This document shows positions 1 to 6,925 of a stretch of 15,160 nt of DNA, in pieces. The position numbers were made by a program, and so were the translations under genes. The notes beneath the pieces were generated by a model, which was not told the DNA's origin, ran no database searches, and was given only the letters and a program-made list of their open reading frames with translations. The first letter of the stretch is position 1. Every line of letters begins with the position of its first letter. Origin of the DNA: Desulfuromusa sp. (GTDB lineage: Bacteria > Desulfobacterota > Desulfuromonadia > Desulfuromonadales > Geopsychrobacteraceae); contig JAGGWI010000262.1 of NCBI GenBank assembly GCA_021157505.1, forward strand, positions 1 to 15,160, given 5' to 3'.

Positions 1-216
1 ATCTGGTATGCAATTTTGGTAGCAATGAACCTGCAGACATCTTTTTTGACCCCACCTTTCGGTTTCAGTCTGTTTTACCTGAAAGGAGTTTCGCCCCCCG
101 AAGTCAAAACCATGGACATTTATCGTGGGGTTGTTCCTTTTATCGCGATACAGGTGTTTGTATTGGCTGTTCTGATTGTCTTTCCGGAGTTCTTTGGCAT
201 CAGCAGCACTTATTGA
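1..216 (+). CDS. TRAP transporter large permease (DctM family), C-terminal fragment
   Basis: The frame is open from the window edge to TGA at 214-216, giving the last 71 residues of a protein whose start lies outside. Two hydrophobic stretches and the LTPPFG motif, followed by a GVSPPEV loop and a final membrane segment (VVPFIAIQVFVLAVLIVF), match the C-terminus of DctM-type large permeases. These form the transport channel of tripartite ATP-independent periplasmic transporters and import carboxylates and similar solutes with a cation gradient in the inner membrane. The small permease and binding protein would be expected upstream, outside the window. Substrate cannot be read from this fragment. 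A terminator follows 25 bases after the stop, so this is probably the last gene of its operon. It could belong to any DctM subtype. Confidence 0.82.
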   Translation: MWYAILVAMNLQTSFLTPPFGFSLFYLKGVSPPEVKTMDIYRGVVPFIAIQVFVLAVLIVFPEFFGISSTY

Positions 217-240
217 TTAAGTTGTTATTTGAAAAGATAC

Positions 241-275
241 ACAAAAGGCCATACTGAAATAGTACGGCCTTTTGT
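241..275. terminator. Rho-independent terminator, probably bidirectional
   Basis: A 15-base arm (241-255) pairs with 261-275 around a 5-base loop with one mismatch. The plus-strand side ends CCTTTTGTT and the minus-strand side is also T-rich (GGCCTTTTGT). It sits between the converging TRAP permease and ferritin genes and can serve both. Confidence 0.75.
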
Positions 276-304
276 TGCTTGTAACTGAAAATTTTCAGTT
301 CGAT

Positions 305-817
305 CTATGCTGCTGTTGTCGCATCAACAAAGGTCCGTTTTTCCAGTTCCTGATCGATCATCATCAATCCGCGACCATCTCCGCCAATTCTTTTCAGTTT
401 AGCAATGATGTGGCTGACGTTGGCTTCTTCCTCAATTTGCTCGGTGATAAACCACTGTAGGAAAATTTGTGCTGTGTGGTTTTTCTCTTCCTGAGCCAGA
501 TCCATCAGCTTGTTGATTCGAGACGTCACTTCCTGCTCGTGTTTAAGTGTCTCTTCAAAAACCTCAAGAACTGAATTGAACTCGTTACATGGGGCTTTGA
601 TCTCCATAATTTCTACTTTGCCACCGGTTTCGCAGACAAACTGAAACATCTTTTCTGCATGTGATAATTCTTCTTGAAACTGAATATTCATCCAGTTAGC
701 CATCCCTGTAAGGTCTTCATTTTCAAAATGCGCCTGCATCGCTTTATAGGCAAAAGCGGAGTAATATTCAAATTGGATTTGCTCGTTGATGGCATCGATA
801 AGCTTTTTACTCAACAT
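305..817 (-). CDS. ftnA: Bacterial non-haem ferritin
   Basis: The 170-residue protein has the length of FtnA-type ferritins, cytosolic 24-subunit cages that oxidise Fe(II) and store iron as ferric mineral. All ferroxidase ligands known from E. coli FtnA are found at the same numbering: E17, E50, H53, E94, Q127 and E130. The QFEYYSA and EELSHAEKM helices are typical. There is no haem-ligand methionine context of bacterioferritin, so non-haem ferritin is preferred. The ATG at 815-817 is preceded by AAAGGAGA at good spacing. The gene stands alone on the minus strand, divergent from engB, with a sigma70-like promoter upstream. I saw no convincing Fur box. The call of ferritin is secure; the exact paralogue (FtnA versus FtnB) is less so. 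Confidence 0.95.
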   Translation of the reverse strand: MLSKKLIDAINEQIQFEYYSAFAYKAMQAHFENEDLTGMANWMNIQFQEELSHAEKMFQFVCETGGKVEIMEIKAPCNEFNSVLEVFEETLKHEQEVTSRINKLMDLAQEEKNHTAQIFLQWFITEQIEEEANVSHIIAKLKRIGGDGRGLMMIDQELEKRTFVDATTAA

Positions 818-862
818 TTTTATCTCCTTTTAGATTGATTTTTTTTATTTTTAATCCTTACT

Positions 863-892
863 ATTGTAGTGAAAGTTAGCTGTTTCTGTAAA
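863..892 (-). promoter_or_regulatory. Candidate sigma70 promoter of ferritin gene
   Basis: On the minus strand TTTACA (887-892) and TACAAT (863-868) are separated by 18 bases, each one mismatch from consensus. The -10 box lies 45 bases before the ferritin start codon, followed by an AT-rich leader. Position and match are good; no experimental support. Confidence 0.5.
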
Positions 893-1032
893 GGGAAATA
901 ACACGAATCGAGCAGAATGAAATTCATCCTTGTTGGATGGGGATCAGAATTTTATGTTGTTAGTTGCCAAACCTGTTTTACATAAGTTATCCTCCACGGA
1001 CTTTCAAAATATAGCTGCAACGACTGGATATA

Positions 1033-1647
1033 ATGATGAAAATATCTTCAACTGAATTTATTAAAAGTGCCACCCGGCCGGGAAATTATCCACCCATTGA
1101 ATTCCCGGAAATTGCTTTTGCCGGGCGCAGTAATGTTGGCAAAAGTTCGCTGATCAATGTTCTGGTCAATCGGAGAAATCTGGTTAGAACATCTTCAACC
1201 CCGGGGCGCACCCAACTGATCAATTTTTTCAACGTCAATAATCAATTTTCTTTAGTCGATTTACCCGGTTACGGTTATGCAAAAGTTCCTTTGGCAGTGA
1301 GAAAGGCTTGGGGGCCGATGATTCGAACCTACCTTGAGGTGCGTGAATCTCTCCATGGAGTCATCTTTATTTTTGATATCCGTCGGGTTCCACGTGAAGA
1401 GGATATCCGCATGCTTGATTGGCTGGAGGAGTTTGGTGTGCCAACGATTCCGGTCATTACCAAAATCGATAAAGTTAATCGTTCACAACGGGAGAAACAG
1501 ATCAAATCGATTGTTGTAGAGACCGGCTTGCCACGAGATGCATTCAGCCTCTTTTCTGCACATACCCGGGAAGGGTGTGAAGAGATCTGGGAGCGGATTG
1601 GCGCGGCTCTTGATCCTACAGAGATATCAGAGGTGGGAGAAGAATGA
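1033..1647 (+). CDS. engB: Ribosome biogenesis GTPase EngB (YihA/YsxC)
   Basis: A 204-residue GTPase of the TrmE-Era-EngA-EngB superfamily, the usual length for EngB, which acts in assembly of the large ribosomal subunit. Visible motifs: P-loop GRSNVGKSS (31-39), the TSSTPGRTQ switch region (53-61), G3 DLPG followed by the family-typical YGYAK (76-84), G4 TKID (143-146) and G5 SA (175-176). Two consecutive ATG codons (1033 and 1036) can start it; alignment by eye with B. subtilis YsxC (MKVTKSE...) slightly favours 1036. No clear Shine-Dalgarno sequence precedes either, and TAG at 1012-1014 prevents a longer frame. It is first of a plus-strand run with cobC-like and cbiET genes, overlapping the next gene by 4 bases (ATGA), so the two are probably translationally coupled. 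Confidence 0.95.
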   Translation: MMKISSTEFIKSATRPGNYPPIEFPEIAFAGRSNVGKSSLINVLVNRRNLVRTSSTPGRTQLINFFNVNNQFSLVDLPGYGYAKVPLAVRKAWGPMIRTYLEVRESLHGVIFIFDIRRVPREEDIRMLDWLEEFGVPTIPVITKIDKVNRSQREKQIKSIVVETGLPRDAFSLFSAHTREGCEEIWERIGAALDPTEISEVGEE

Positions 1648-2243
1648 AAGCGACCCGCTTGCATTTACTCCGTCATGGGCAGGTCGTAGGGTTTGAAGAT
1701 AAACGTTACAATGGCCAGAGTGATATCCGTTTGACCGACCTCGGCCGACAGCAGTCGACAGCTTTTGCCGGGCGCTTTCAACCTCTGCAGCTCACTGGCG
1801 TTTATTCAAGTGATCTGTCCCGTTGCCGATTTGCTGCTGATCAGATTGCGTCATTGCAGGAACAGCAACCACAGTACCGGCGGGAGTTGCGTGAATTGCA
1901 CATCGGTGAGTGGGAAGGGGAGACCTGGCAAAAAATACAGCGTGACGACCCCGATTTGTGGCAGGCTCGTCTGGATGATATTGTCAATGTGGCCCCTCCT
2001 GCCGGGGAGAGCTTGCTGCAGATGGCGCAGCGGGTGCGCCCGGTGATCAAACAGATTATTTCTGCCCATGAGGGGGAAGAAATTGTTATTGTAGCCCATG
2101 GTGGGGTCAACCGGGTTATCCTGCTCGATGCCATCGGTGCTCCTCTGGAGCGGTTGTTCTACATTGAGCAAGATTTTGGCTGTCACAATATTATCGATTT
2201 TTATCCAGACGGTATTGCGGTAGTGAAGAAACTCAATGGTTAA
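1644..2243 (+). CDS. cobC: Histidine phosphatase family protein, probable alpha-ribazole phosphatase
   Basis: The 199-residue protein belongs to the phosphoglycerate-mutase-like histidine phosphatases. The catalytic motif LLRHGQ carries the phospho-accepting H11 with R10. RYNGQSDIRLTDLGRQQ (21-37) follows the CobC-type pattern, the acidic residue is E84 in the ELHIGEWEG segment, and the second histidine is H152 in VAHGG. CobC removes the phosphate from alpha-ribazole phosphate (or adenosylcobalamin phosphate) late in cobalamin nucleotide-loop assembly, in the cytoplasm. The family is broad and sequence alone would also allow a general phosphatase. The cobalamin assignment rests on the motif pattern and on cbiET lying directly downstream. 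The start overlaps the engB stop and is preceded by GGGAGAAG. Confidence 0.75.
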   Translation: MKATRLHLLRHGQVVGFEDKRYNGQSDIRLTDLGRQQSTAFAGRFQPLQLTGVYSSDLSRCRFAADQIASLQEQQPQYRRELRELHIGEWEGETWQKIQRDDPDLWQARLDDIVNVAPPAGESLLQMAQRVRPVIKQIISAHEGEEIVIVAHGGVNRVILLDAIGAPLERLFYIEQDFGCHNIIDFYPDGIAVVKKLNG

Positions 2244-2249
2244 CACTCA

Positions 2250-2304
2250 GGAACAAGGTTCAAGGTTTCAGGTTTTCCTTTTACCTTGTTCCTTGAACCT
2301 TGTT
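2250..2304 (+). repeat. Inverted repeat built of AAGGTTC-type heptamers between cobC and cbiET
   Basis: A perfect 14-base inverted repeat, AACAAGGTTCAAGG (2252-2265) with CCTTGAACCTTGTT (2291-2304), encloses 25 bases. A second, exclusive pairing exists: GGAACAAGG (2250-2258) with CCTTGTTCC (2284-2292). The arms are made of repeated CAAGGTT-like units. It ends 24 bases before the cbiET start. No T-run follows the right arm, so a simple terminator is unlikely; it may be a structured mRNA spacer or a dispersed intergenic repeat. Confidence 0.6.
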
Positions 2305-2328
2305 TCTATCTCCTAAAGGGAGGCAATA

Positions 2329-3540
2329 ATGAAGTCAATTCATGTTATCGGTGCCGGAATTGCGGGGCATGAAGGGTTTACCCCACACGCACTGGAGCTG
2401 ATTAACCAGAGTGAAATCCTGTTTGGGGCGCAGCGCTTGCTGGAATTATTCCCCGATTTCCCAGGAGAGAAAATTACCCTTGATGACCACAATATGGCGG
2501 AGATGATTGATCGTTTGCAAAACTTCGATGGTCGTGTGGTGGTTCTGGCTTCGGGAGATCCGCTGTTCTTTGGTTTGGGACGCTATCTGCTGCGTAATCT
2601 TGCCGATGAATTGATTGAATTTCTCCCTAATGTTACTTCGGTGCAGTACGCTTTTGCAAAAATTCGTGAACCTTGGGATGACTCAGTTTTTGTCTCTGTC
2701 CATGGTCGAGCACTGAAAGATGTCGTTGATCGTATTGTTGCTAATGACAAGGCGGCTATCCTGACTGATGAAATCAATACTCCGGGTGCGATTGGCCGGG
2801 AATTGCTCAGTCGGCGACGTGGCGGTTATAAAGCTTATCTGTGTGAAAACCTTGGAACCGATGCGGAAAAAATTCGTGTTACTGATGTTAAGGGTTTGCT
2901 GGAACTGGATGTTGCCCGACTCAATGTTCTGATTTTGCTTAAAGAATATGAGGATGCTGACCAGAAATATATACCAACCTTTGGTATTCCTGATGATGAA
3001 TTTGTCAGTATTAAGAAACTGATTACCAAGGAAGAGGTGCGGGTTGTCACCCTGGCCAAACTGAAGTTGCGCCACGATATGTGTCTTTGGGATATTGGTG
3101 CCGGTTCCGGCTCAATCTGTGTCGAGGCAGATCATCTGCTGCCGGACGGGCGGATTTTTGCGATCGAACGTAACCAGGAATGTTGCCAGTTTATCAAAGA
3201 GAATCTGCAAAAATTCAATACTCGTAATGTTGTTTTGATTGAAGGCGGCGCTCCCGATTGTCTGGAAGAATTACCCGATCCAGATTGTGTCTTTATCGGT
3301 GGGAGTGGCGGCAAGCTCTGGGATATTCTGGATACGGTTGATCAGCGGCTTGCTGTTGGTGGGAGGATTGTTCTGAATGCCAGTACCTTGGACACTTTAA
3401 CCTCTGCGAATGAATATTTTGGCAACGCAGGTTATCAAGTTGAGGTGGTTACGGTCAATATCGCCAGAACCCGACCCCATTCGAATTATAAATTATTTGA
3501 AGCTTATGATCCGGTCTATATTCTGACCGCGGTCAAGTAA
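2329..3540 (+). CDS. cbiET: Precorrin-6Y / cobalt-precorrin C5,15-methyltransferase, CbiE-CbiT fusion
   Basis: A 403-residue two-domain enzyme, the usual size of CbiET/CobL. Residues 1-205 form a tetrapyrrole methylase domain (CbiE): N-terminal VIGAGIAG, then LASGDPLFFG (73-82), the S-adenosylmethionine-binding loop of the family. Residues 215-403 form the CbiT Rossmann-type methyltransferase with DIGAGSGSICVEA (255-267) and IGGSGGKL (323-330). Together they methylate C5 and C15 of the corrin ring and decarboxylate the acetate side chain at C12. The start codon at 2329 has a strong AAAGGGAGG ribosome binding site. The gene is last in the engB-cobC-cbiET run. The remaining cobalamin genes are not in the window, so the cluster here is a fragment. 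The CbiET name fits an anaerobe; CobL would be the aerobic equivalent. Confidence 0.93.
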   Translation: MKSIHVIGAGIAGHEGFTPHALELINQSEILFGAQRLLELFPDFPGEKITLDDHNMAEMIDRLQNFDGRVVVLASGDPLFFGLGRYLLRNLADELIEFLPNVTSVQYAFAKIREPWDDSVFVSVHGRALKDVVDRIVANDKAAILTDEINTPGAIGRELLSRRRGGYKAYLCENLGTDAEKIRVTDVKGLLELDVARLNVLILLKEYEDADQKYIPTFGIPDDEFVSIKKLITKEEVRVVTLAKLKLRHDMCLWDIGAGSGSICVEADHLLPDGRIFAIERNQECCQFIKENLQKFNTRNVVLIEGGAPDCLEELPDPDCVFIGGSGGKLWDILDTVDQRLAVGGRIVLNASTLDTLTSANEYFGNAGYQVEVVTVNIARTRPHSNYKLFEAYDPVYILTAVK

Positions 3541-3552
3541 CTTTATAGCGTC

Positions 3553-3598
3553 AACCAGCAACGGCCAACCATTTTTAAACGGTTGGCCGTTGCTGGTT
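3553..3598. terminator. Strong hairpin at end of cbiET, probable terminator
   Basis: Perfect 18-bp stem: 3553-3570 pairs with 3581-3598 around the loop ATTTTTAAAC. It begins 12 bases after the cbiET stop. There is no T-run after either side, so as an intrinsic terminator it is imperfect. The MITE copy at 3601 has inserted immediately beside it. Confidence 0.55.
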
Positions 3599-3600
3599 AC

Positions 3601-3768
3601 CTAGGAGGCTGTCGGACTATCCATGACCCGGCTGCAAATCCGGCTGTTCGGCCCATATTTCAGCTCCTTTTCGACCAATAGCTACGGCTATTAATCTCAA
3701 ACGAGCTAAAATCTGGTCTCAAACTTCCAAATTTTCGTTTCGGCCCGTATAGTCCGACAGTCTCCTAG
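3601..3768 (-). mobile_element. MITE-like element, copy 1 (168 bp)
   Basis: Terminal inverted repeats of 20 bases, CTAGGAGGCTGTCGGACTAT at 3601-3620 and its complement at 3749-3768 with one mismatch. The element is flanked by the direct repeat TTAC (3597-3600 and 3769-3772), a likely 4-bp target duplication. It has no coding capacity. Its reverse complement aligns along its whole length with the copy at 5417-5585, so the two copies lie in inverted orientation around the OmpA-type lipoprotein gene; strand is assigned relative to copy 2. The right end provides the TAG stop of that gene. The mobilising transposase is not in the window and I could not assign an IS family. Confidence 0.8.
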
Positions 3769-5294
3769 TTACTTTCCATTTCCGTTTTGATAATAACGTC
3801 AATCCTGCGGTTAATAGCACGCCCCTCGGCGGTGTCGTTTGTTGCCAGGGGTCTTTCTGAACCATAACCAATTGCGGTCAATCCCTGTTTTTCCAAAGTT
3901 CCATTGGCGATGAAGTATTGTCGGACTGCCTCCGCCCGATTTTGAGAGAGTTGCGCATTGATCGCAGCTGATCCAGTATTGTCAGTGTGCCCTTCAATCA
4001 TAACTTCAGGTTCACCAAAGGTGCGGATAGCTTTGCGTACCTGACCCAGAACGGGATAATTATCTGGCATGATAAAGTCTTTTCCGATCGGGAAGCGAAT
4101 GGTTTTTAAACGTATGACCAGATTTTTAGCCTGTTTATAAACCTCGGCCTGGTTTTGAGTAAACATCCCTTGAACTTCAGTAAATAATTGCTGAAAGTGG
4201 CGTTCAGCTTCCAGGCGGGCTTTGGTTTCCTTCTCTTGCAGGACAATAAGCTCCCGTTCTTTCTGGGCTTTTTTGCTCTGCCCCTCAAGGGATGCGATTT
4301 TCTGCCTTTTACTATCAATTTCATTTTGTTTTTCAGCGAGTTGTGCTTCAAATTCAAGCTTTTCCTGTTTCTGCTTCTGTTTGAAATATTGGTTGTCATC
4401 CTGTATGGAAATGATCGATCCCAGAATGCTCTGCAGTTGGATCTTGGCAGGTTCATTCCTTAAATCAGGCCCATTTAATTTGTTGCTGATTTGATCCAGC
4501 TGGTTTTCTAGCAGCAGAGCAATATCTTCCGGCAACATGGTTTTAAATGAATTGCTCAACGCCATGATCTGACTGAGCCTTTGTGCCTGGAATAACGCTG
4601 CATTTGCTTTGTTCTGCATCTCAGCCCGTTCGTAACGTTGTTGGGTGATAAACAGGTCGGCATCCGCCAGCGCCATCTGGGTTTCTTTCAGGGTTTTTGG
4701 AGCAAGTTGTTTCGCACCATTTTCAATATGGGCCGTCAATAGATGTCTCACTTCTCCCAGAGTATTTTCTTTGATAGCGCGGAGTTCGAGATCAGCAAAA
4801 CCCTCGGCGACTTCGTTTTCATTCTGTTCAGCCCGCGCAAGATTGTTGTTTTCAATATCAGCCGTCAAAGTAACAAATTCATCTTCAATGTCCTGATAAT
4901 CATCCCCAAGAGATGCCGCTCCTGCAGCATTTGCCAATTCACGCGCTTTAATAGCATGAGAAATGGCCGACTGTGCGATGAGAGCATATTCTTTTGCTTT
5001 GTCAAAATGGGCATGGCCGTAAGCAACATTTTGCAAAATCTCTGCGACGGAATCATTGTTTGCCAAGCCATATCTGGCTTTGTCCAGATAGTTATCAGCT
5101 TTTGCATACCAGGTTGGAGAGAGGACATTAATTTGTTGTGTACGCCCTTCGGCAAGAGTTTCCTCAAGTTGAAAAATTTTACTGCTGGGGTTGTCCGAAA
5201 TTGCGACCGGATCAACTTTCAAACTTGACGCTGTGCAACCTGCTAGAGCGATGAAACAAGAGAATGTGAAAATCAGGCTCTTAAGTCTTCTCAT
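3765..5294 (-). CDS. OmpA-family outer-membrane lipoprotein with coiled coil
   Basis: A 509-residue protein with a lipoprotein signal: basic MRRLK, hydrophobic core and lipobox LAGC with the acylated C20. Residues about 40-250 are alpha-helical and alanine-rich, resembling DUF4398-type proteins. Residues about 300-375 are a charged Lys/Glu/Gln coiled coil. Residues about 395-503 are an OmpA-like peptidoglycan-binding domain with GHTDNTG (435-441, D438) and NRRID (495-499, R497), the residues that hold diaminopimelate in this family. It probably tethers the outer membrane to the cell wall. The ATG at 5292-5294 has AAAGGA before it. The gene stands between two inverted MITE copies. Its stop codon lies inside copy 1, and removing the element would restore a C-terminus about six residues longer. 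Function beyond cell-wall anchoring is not known. Confidence 0.88.
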   Translation of the reverse strand: MRRLKSLIFTFSCFIALAGCTASSLKVDPVAISDNPSSKIFQLEETLAEGRTQQINVLSPTWYAKADNYLDKARYGLANNDSVAEILQNVAYGHAHFDKAKEYALIAQSAISHAIKARELANAAGAASLGDDYQDIEDEFVTLTADIENNNLARAEQNENEVAEGFADLELRAIKENTLGEVRHLLTAHIENGAKQLAPKTLKETQMALADADLFITQQRYERAEMQNKANAALFQAQRLSQIMALSNSFKTMLPEDIALLLENQLDQISNKLNGPDLRNEPAKIQLQSILGSIISIQDDNQYFKQKQKQEKLEFEAQLAEKQNEIDSKRQKIASLEGQSKKAQKERELIVLQEKETKARLEAERHFQQLFTEVQGMFTQNQAEVYKQAKNLVIRLKTIRFPIGKDFIMPDNYPVLGQVRKAIRTFGEPEVMIEGHTDNTGSAAINAQLSQNRAEAVRQYFIANGTLEKQGLTAIGYGSERPLATNDTAEGRAINRRIDVIIKTEMESN

Positions 5295-5334
5295 TTTTTT
5301 CCTTTCTTTAGTTGGAACAATGAGCTTTTAGTGA

Positions 5335-5346
5335 GAAAATATTTTC
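5335..5346. promoter_or_regulatory. AT-rich palindrome upstream of OmpA-type gene, possible operator
   Basis: GAAAATATTTTC is a perfect 12-base palindrome 40 bases upstream of the lipoprotein start. On the minus strand it falls between a weak TTGCAG and TAAAAG that are 17 bases apart. It could be an operator in a weak promoter or just an AT-rich coincidence. Confidence 0.2.
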
Positions 5347-5416
5347 ACTGCAACAGCATATCATTAAGTTCCAAAATATTATCCGAAATTGATCGGACTG
5401 AAAGACTATTGACAGC

Positions 5417-5585
5417 CTAGGAGGCTGTCGGACTATACGGACTGAAGCGAAAATTTGGAGGTTTGAGAACAGTTTTTAGCTCGTTTGCAGGCTCATAGCC
5501 ATAGCTATGGGGCAAAAAGGAGCTAAAAAATGAGCCAAACAAACGAATTTGCAGCCAGTTCATGGATAGTCCGACAGCCTCCTAG
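5417..5585 (+). mobile_element. MITE-like element, copy 2 (169 bp)
   Basis: Perfect 20-base terminal inverted repeats at 5417-5436 and 5566-5585, flanked by the direct repeat CAGC (5413-5416 and 5586-5589). Further nested pairing exists: TTTTTAGCTC (5473-5482) with GAGCTAAAAA (5520-5529), and the central palindrome CCATAGCTATGG (5499-5510). The whole element could therefore fold into one long hairpin. It carries no gene. It occupies the 385-base space between the divergent lipoprotein and rhomboid genes. CCGACA in its right end lies 16 bases from TACTAT (5593-5598) just outside, a weak possible outward promoter toward the rhomboid gene. Confidence 0.82.
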
Positions 5586-5679
5586 CAGCCAATACTATGG
5601 TTCAGAGTCTGGAATTATTTAGACTGCAGGAAAAAGAAAATTCAACCGACAATCTAAGTTTTTTAGCAGGAGTATAATT

Positions 5680-6417
5680 TTGAGCAGCCAACACCGTCGC
5701 CCGCAGTTTTTTTTAAAAACCTCATGGCGTGGAAATACTCTCGTTCAAATACTGATTTACACCAACCTTATCCTGTTCACCCTGATGATCCTCCATGGCA
5801 CTATCCTGGGTTTTGGAATGCAGGCAATCATGCATCCGCCACCCCGACTGTTGGTCTATTGGGGAGGTCAATACTGGCCAATGGTCCTGGAAAATGGTGA
5901 GTGGTGGCGTTGTATCACTTATGCGTTTACCCATGGGGGGATAGTACACCTGGGTTTTAATATGGTTGTCCTCTACCAGGTGGGTCCACTCTTAGAGTCT
6001 GAAATCGGCTGGTCTCGCTTGTTGACTGTTTATATTTTTGCGACTCTCGTTGCCACCTTAGCCGGATTATTCTGGCACCCTGTCACTGTTGTTATTGGCG
6101 CGTCCGGGGCAATTTTTGGTTTAATCGGATTCTCAATCAGCTATTATCATCGCGTTGGCGGTAGTATTGGCATTCAACGCCGCAATTTTATGCTGCAGTG
6201 GGCATTAATGGCTTTTGTCTTTGGCTTTATTGTTGGAGCTGATAACGCTGCCCACCTGGGTGGCGCATTAGCGGGAGTTGTTTTTGGCTGGTTTTTACCG
6301 GTCACCATCCGCAACCAACGTAAAACTGAAAAATTGTTCAAAAGACTTGCCATAGCCTGCGCTCTGGTTACAATTGTCAGCATTGCGTTTATTCCAATTT
6401 CCTGGCTCATCGGCTAA
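5680..6417 (+). CDS. Rhomboid family intramembrane serine protease
   Basis: A 245-residue membrane protein with about six to seven hydrophobic segments. It shows the rhomboid signature: HxxxN at H90-N94 in the second core segment, catalytic S142 in GASGAIFG, and catalytic H192 in DNAAHLGGALAG. Rhomboids cut transmembrane substrates within the inner membrane; the substrate here is unknown. The start is TTG at 5680, chosen because GCAGGAG (5666-5672) lies 7 bases before it and the next in-frame ATG would fall inside the first membrane helix. It opens a plus-strand run with ybaK (10-base gap) and a sir2-type gene (15-base gap). These three genes do not share an obvious pathway. The region 5586-5679 before it shows no strong promoter. 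Confidence 0.93.
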   Translation: MSSQHRRPQFFLKTSWRGNTLVQILIYTNLILFTLMILHGTILGFGMQAIMHPPPRLLVYWGGQYWPMVLENGEWWRCITYAFTHGGIVHLGFNMVVLYQVGPLLESEIGWSRLLTVYIFATLVATLAGLFWHPVTVVIGASGAIFGLIGFSISYYHRVGGSIGIQRRNFMLQWALMAFVFGFIVGADNAAHLGGALAGVVFGWFLPVTIRNQRKTEKLFKRLAIACALVTIVSIAFIPISWLIG

Positions 6418-6427
6418 AAGGATCATC

Positions 6428-6910
6428 ATGGCGAGAGATAAAGTTCCGGCCACCCTGGCGATCCGGTTACTTAAACAACATAAAGTTAAATTCACCCTCC
6501 TCCGCTATAAATATGAAGACAAGGGTGGCACCCGGGCCAGTGCCAGAGAATTACAGGTCGATGAGCATATGGTCATCAAAACTCTGGTGATGGAGGATGA
6601 CCAGCAACGCCCATTTATTGTCCTGATGCATGGTAACTGTGAAGTATCATTGAAACATTTAGCCCGGCAACTGAAAGTTAAGAGAATTACCCCCTGTACC
6701 GTGGACAGAGCAGATAGCTTGACCGGTTATCAAACCGGCGGAATTTCTCCCTTTGGCACCCGACAAACCCTGCCAGTTTTTATGGAGGAAACTATCGCTA
6801 ACCTGGAAAAATTAATAATCAATGGTGGACGGCGTGGGCTGCTGCTAGAATTATCTCCAAAGAATCTGATCGATATCCTGAGCCCAACATCGGTCTCTGT
6901 CGCCATCTGA
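6428..6910 (+). CDS. ybaK: Cys-tRNA(Pro)/aminoacyl-tRNA deacylase, YbaK family
   Basis: A 160-residue protein of the YbaK/ProX/EbsC editing family, usual length about 155-160. These enzymes hydrolyse Cys-tRNA(Pro) made by mistake by prolyl-tRNA synthetase, in the cytosol. Characteristic features: N-terminal PATLAIRLLKQHKV, VIKTLV with the conserved K51, and TGYQTGGISPFG (99-110), the family hallmark. A longer frame begins at 6374, but it would overlap the rhomboid gene by 44 bases. ATG 6428 has AAAAGGA just before it and gives the standard N-terminus, so it is preferred. It is the middle gene of the rhomboid-ybaK-sir2 run. Confidence 0.93.
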   Translation: MARDKVPATLAIRLLKQHKVKFTLLRYKYEDKGGTRASARELQVDEHMVIKTLVMEDDQQRPFIVLMHGNCEVSLKHLARQLKVKRITPCTVDRADSLTGYQTGGISPFGTRQTLPVFMEETIANLEKLIINGGRRGLLLELSPKNLIDILSPTSVSVAI

Positions 6911-6925
6911 ACCTGGAGGTAAATT

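Noticed and set aside
1851..2246. Minus-strand open frames opposite the cobC-like gene
   Set aside because: Antisense shadows; the plus-strand frame carries all histidine phosphatase motifs.
2250..2304. CRISPR-like or cobalamin riboswitch reading of the heptamer repeat
   Set aside because: Units are 7 bases without spacers, and no B12-box-like conserved core is seen in the 85-base gap.
4743..5228. Plus-strand open frame of 161 codons opposite the lipoprotein gene
   Set aside because: It lies entirely antisense to a well-supported gene, has no ribosome binding site and no recognisable domain.
6374..6427. Upstream start for ybaK
   Set aside because: It would overlap the rhomboid gene by 44 bases and lacks a ribosome binding site; ATG 6428 fits the family.
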